A stretch of DNA of 43,421 bases from Terriglobales bacterium (GTDB lineage: Bacteria > Acidobacteriota > Terriglobia > Terriglobales > Acidobacteriaceae). The DNA lies in the NCBI GenBank assembly GCA_035561515.1, contig DATMXP010000060.1:1-43421 (forward strand), in the 5' to 3' direction. The stretch's first letter is position 1. Each line of letters starts with the position of its first letter. The notes under the pieces are model-generated. The model saw only the letters and a program-made list of their open reading frames with translations. It had not been told where the DNA came from and did not search any database. The translations under genes were made by a program, and so were the position numbers. Shown piece after piece: positions 41,958-43,421 of this stretch.

Positions 41958-42377
41958 ATCGGGAGCATCGGCTCCCGATTCGTTGTTTGCACACTCTGCA
42001 AACGTTCCAAAAACAACAGGCAATTGCCCCAAACTCCTGAGGCGACTCAGGGCACGCGGGTTGAGGTTGCGACCAGAGCACGCAGAACAGGTAACCGCTG
42101 TTCGCTGCCATCTCTGGGGCGGACTGGCCACGTAACATCGGAACGAAGTAGCCCCGATGCGAGGCGCTGAAACATGCGAACAAGTCTCCGCTGGAAACCT
42201 TCCCACAGGCGTGCATAACCGACCCAGCACTCTGCGGAGTGTCAAACGGACTGTGGGAGAACCGCGCCAGTTAGTGCCGCATACGTATACCGCAAGCGAG
42301 CATCTGAGACCGTTGCAGGGTTGGTCTCAGTGTATCCACACCGTTCCCGCAAGTGAGAGACAAGAGACAACACTGAG
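41958..42377 (+). ncRNA. Hairpin-dense gene-free region, candidate structured RNA
   Basis: The 558 bases between 41899 and 42456 contain no convincing gene but many inverted repeats. ATCGGGAGC/GCTCCCGAT (41958-41979, 4-base loop). GTTTGC/GCAAAC (41985-42003). CCTGAG-GCGA-CTCAGG, a GNRA-type loop (42036-42051). CCAGAG/CTCTGG (42073-42117) enclosing GCAGAACAG/CTGTT..CTGC. CATCGG/CCGATG (42136-42159). TCCCACAG/CTGTGGGA (42201-42258) enclosing CACTC/GAGTG. CTGAGACC/GGTCTCAG (42304-42330). About one 6-bp hairpin of this kind would be expected by chance. Strand is assumed plus because the flanking genes are; the identity is unknown. Confidence 0.4.
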
Positions 42378-42456
42378 AGAACATTGTGAGGGCATCAGAT
42401 GGCGCTTGCTCAATATCGTTACAGGAGCACTAGAGACAGGGTACGATTGTGCCGTT

Positions 42457-42936
42457 ATGAGCAGATTCTCCCTTCCACTAAGTCGCCTCGTTCACGAAAA
42501 CCTGTCCGTTATCATGTGTTTCGCCTATTCAAGGAAGCCGTTGGAAGAGATGGTTGGCAAGAAATTTGTCGGTCAATGGAGATACCTGAACGAAGCATTG
42601 TTCGGAATCTCCGCTGACTGGGCAGAGAAAGCATGTTTCGAACTGGCACTATTCCTGCGTATGTTGGATGACGAAGAAGATGTCTCGGCGTATCACGCTC
42701 AGAACGAATGCAATATCCCGAACTGCGGACGCCTCATTCTGAAAAATGGTTCTGAGAAAAAGCTGCCGTTTCGGGAGGTCGCCAATAAGGTGCTCCATTC
42801 CTCATCTCTGGAGTGGGACTTTTCCGACACAACAGACCCTAAACTCCTCTGCAATACCAGAGATGATGAGAAATGGCTCAGAGCGGAAGTGAGTGTAGTG
42901 AGTCTTGCTGCCGTGTGTGGACAATTCATGAGCTAG
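42457..42936 (+). CDS. 159-residue protein of unknown function
   Basis: Start set at ATG 42457 (MSRFSLPLSRLVHENLSV). The frame stays open back to 42157, but the upstream hundred codons fall in the hairpin-rich region and look non-coding. The protein is predicted helical with an acidic centre (LFLRMLDDEEDVSAY), two isolated cysteines in ECNIPNCG, and no membrane segment. I do not recognise a family. It might depend on the RNA region just before it, for instance a leader or a partner RNA; this is conjecture. Confidence 0.55.
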   Translation: MSRFSLPLSRLVHENLSVIMCFAYSRKPLEEMVGKKFVGQWRYLNEALFGISADWAEKACFELALFLRMLDDEEDVSAYHAQNECNIPNCGRLILKNGSEKKLPFREVANKVLHSSSLEWDFSDTTDPKLLCNTRDDEKWLRAEVSVVSLAAVCGQFMS

Positions 42937-43098
42937 ATGCAGTTGTCACAGCAATGGTCGAATGGGTGAGGTTGACACCCTGGACTTAGCTGGCAAGTCA
43001 TTTGGTGATGCTGGAAGAATTGCCGAACTCGTGTCACCGCGTCGGTAATCGGAGTGGTAGCGGTCGAATTCGCGGCTATGTTCGCAACGATAACTGTC

Positions 43099-43122
43099 AA
43101 ATTAGCTCAAGTTGGCTAATTT
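43099..43122. repeat. Inverted repeat AAATTAGC/GCTAATTT
   Basis: Perfect 8-bp arms AAATTAGC (43099-43106) and GCTAATTT (43115-43122) around TCAAGTTG. The A/T-rich ends and 16-base centre spacing suit either a regulator operator or a weak terminator following the 159-residue gene (distance 162 bases). Confidence 0.5.
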
Positions 43123-43192
43123 AAGGTGTTTAGAGAGTGCAGAAACCCCCAGTGTTTATGCGCTTTCCAGCCCCTCTGAGGCGTTTGTATAA

Positions 43193-43227
43193 CTTCGGAG
43201 GGCAGACAGTCCGAACGGACTCCGAAG
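43193..43227. repeat. Two-part hairpin
   Basis: CTTCGGA (43193-43199) pairs with TCCGAAG (43221-43227), and inside it GTCCG (43209-43213) pairs with CGGAC (43216-43220) across AA, leaving one side bulge. Both stems are perfect and would stack in RNA. There is no T-run on either side. Confidence 0.5.
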
Positions 43228-43421
43228 CCGTACTAAACGCTTCTGTTCGCTCGTCACCGCCACAGGATATCGAGGTCGAGACCCTAAATTCGGACGTTTT
43301 TAGCATCTCGAATTTGTATAGTTTTATAAACGACTACGGATTAGAAAATAGTTGCAACTGCTCTGTATTCAATAAGTTGCCATTGTAATGGCAAGCACTT
43401 TATGAAATAGAGGACTTGACA

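Larger units (their letters stand above)
39713..43421. mobile_element. Putative integrated element (left end; continues beyond window)
   Basis: From the tRNA-Ser fragment rightwards the DNA changes: visibly more A/T, loosely packed genes, long gene-free stretches, and none of the recognisable core metabolism seen to the left. Cargo in the window is a PD-(D/E)xK-like protein, a membrane-anchored coiled-coil protein, a small zinc ribbon and an unknown 159-residue protein. No integrase, transposase or phage structural gene is visible here; the integrase would be expected further right. The extent and type (integrative island, satellite, prophage remnant) remain open. Confidence 0.55.
42937..43421. 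other. Gene-free right end of window
   Basis: 485 bases without a convincing gene. An 83-codon ORF at 43137-43388 runs through a hairpin and has no protein-like features. The stretch holds two clear inverted repeats (listed separately), a 10-bp palindrome AGTTGCAACT (43350-43359), and ends in a perfect TTGACA (43416-43421) that could be the -35 box of a promoter just outside the window. Confidence 0.5.

Noticed and set aside
41895..42245. 116-codon minus-strand ORF in the gene-free region
   Set aside because: Cys/Arg-rich random-looking composition across several hairpins; no ribosome site; more likely a chance frame in structured DNA.
43137..43388. 83-codon plus-strand ORF from a GTG
   Set aside because: It runs through the 43193-43227 hairpin, has no ribosome site and no protein-like pattern.

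Overview
The window looks like chromosomal DNA of an Acidobacteriota bacterium (Terriglobia/Koribacter-like). The main clue is the very large TonB-dependent receptor with an N-terminal carboxypeptidase-regulatory-like domain (27846-31352). The GC-rich coding, the PilZ/HD-GYP content and several conserved but unnamed proteins fit as well. This placement is from recognition, not from a search.

Layout. 1-7.6 kb: the 3' part of a histone-deacetylase-family gene, a membrane HD-GYP/GAF/GGDEF cyclic-di-GMP protein, and a four-gene overlapping peptide-type ABC transporter operon (permease, permease, binding protein, one ATPase). 7.6-13 kb: FmdB-like zinc ribbon, YheT-like hydrolase, DMT exporter, tRNA-Arg(TCT), a tandem PilZ protein and an unrecognised 490-residue protein. 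13-20.3 kb: acyl-CoA dehydrogenase coupled to a PilZ-like gene, a full-length Lhr helicase, a double zinc-ribbon protein and a KdsC-like phosphatase. 20.5-31.4 kb: a porin and an apparent beta-glucan utilisation cluster (GH3 beta-glucosidase, MFS carrier, LacI regulator, GH16 lipoprotein glucanase, TonB-dependent receptor). Twin LacI-type operators lie 21 bp apart, centre to centre, between lacI and GH16.

31.4-38.9 kb is the most informative part: a seven-gene minus-strand sulfate assimilation operon, cobA-cysD-cysN-cysI-met8-cysH-tauE, whose genes overlap or almost touch. It makes APS (CysDN), reduces it with an Fe-S APS reductase (CysH), reduces sulfite with a siroheme enzyme (CysI), makes the siroheme (CobA plus Met8-like protein) and ends with a TauE/SafE exporter. 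Upstream is an unlisted 31-codon ORF with six Cys and three Met codons. It is preceded by a sigma70-like promoter that puts the ORF almost at the mRNA 5' end, and followed by a strong intrinsic terminator. The leader also has segments that could form alternative pairings, so this is very probably a cysteine (and perhaps methionine) responsive transcription attenuator. CysN carries a C-terminal APS-kinase-like domain without its Walker A motif, which fits a pathway that bypasses PAPS.

39.7 kb to the end: a 3' fragment of a tRNA-Ser gene marks the edge of an integrated element. To its right the DNA is visibly AT-richer and carries unfamiliar genes: a PD-(D/E)xK-like protein, a one-TM coiled-coil protein, a small zinc ribbon and a 159-residue unknown. 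A 558-base gene-free stretch is unusually dense in inverted repeats and may encode a structured RNA. From the orientation of the fragment, an intact minus-strand tRNA-Ser gene should lie to the right of the window.
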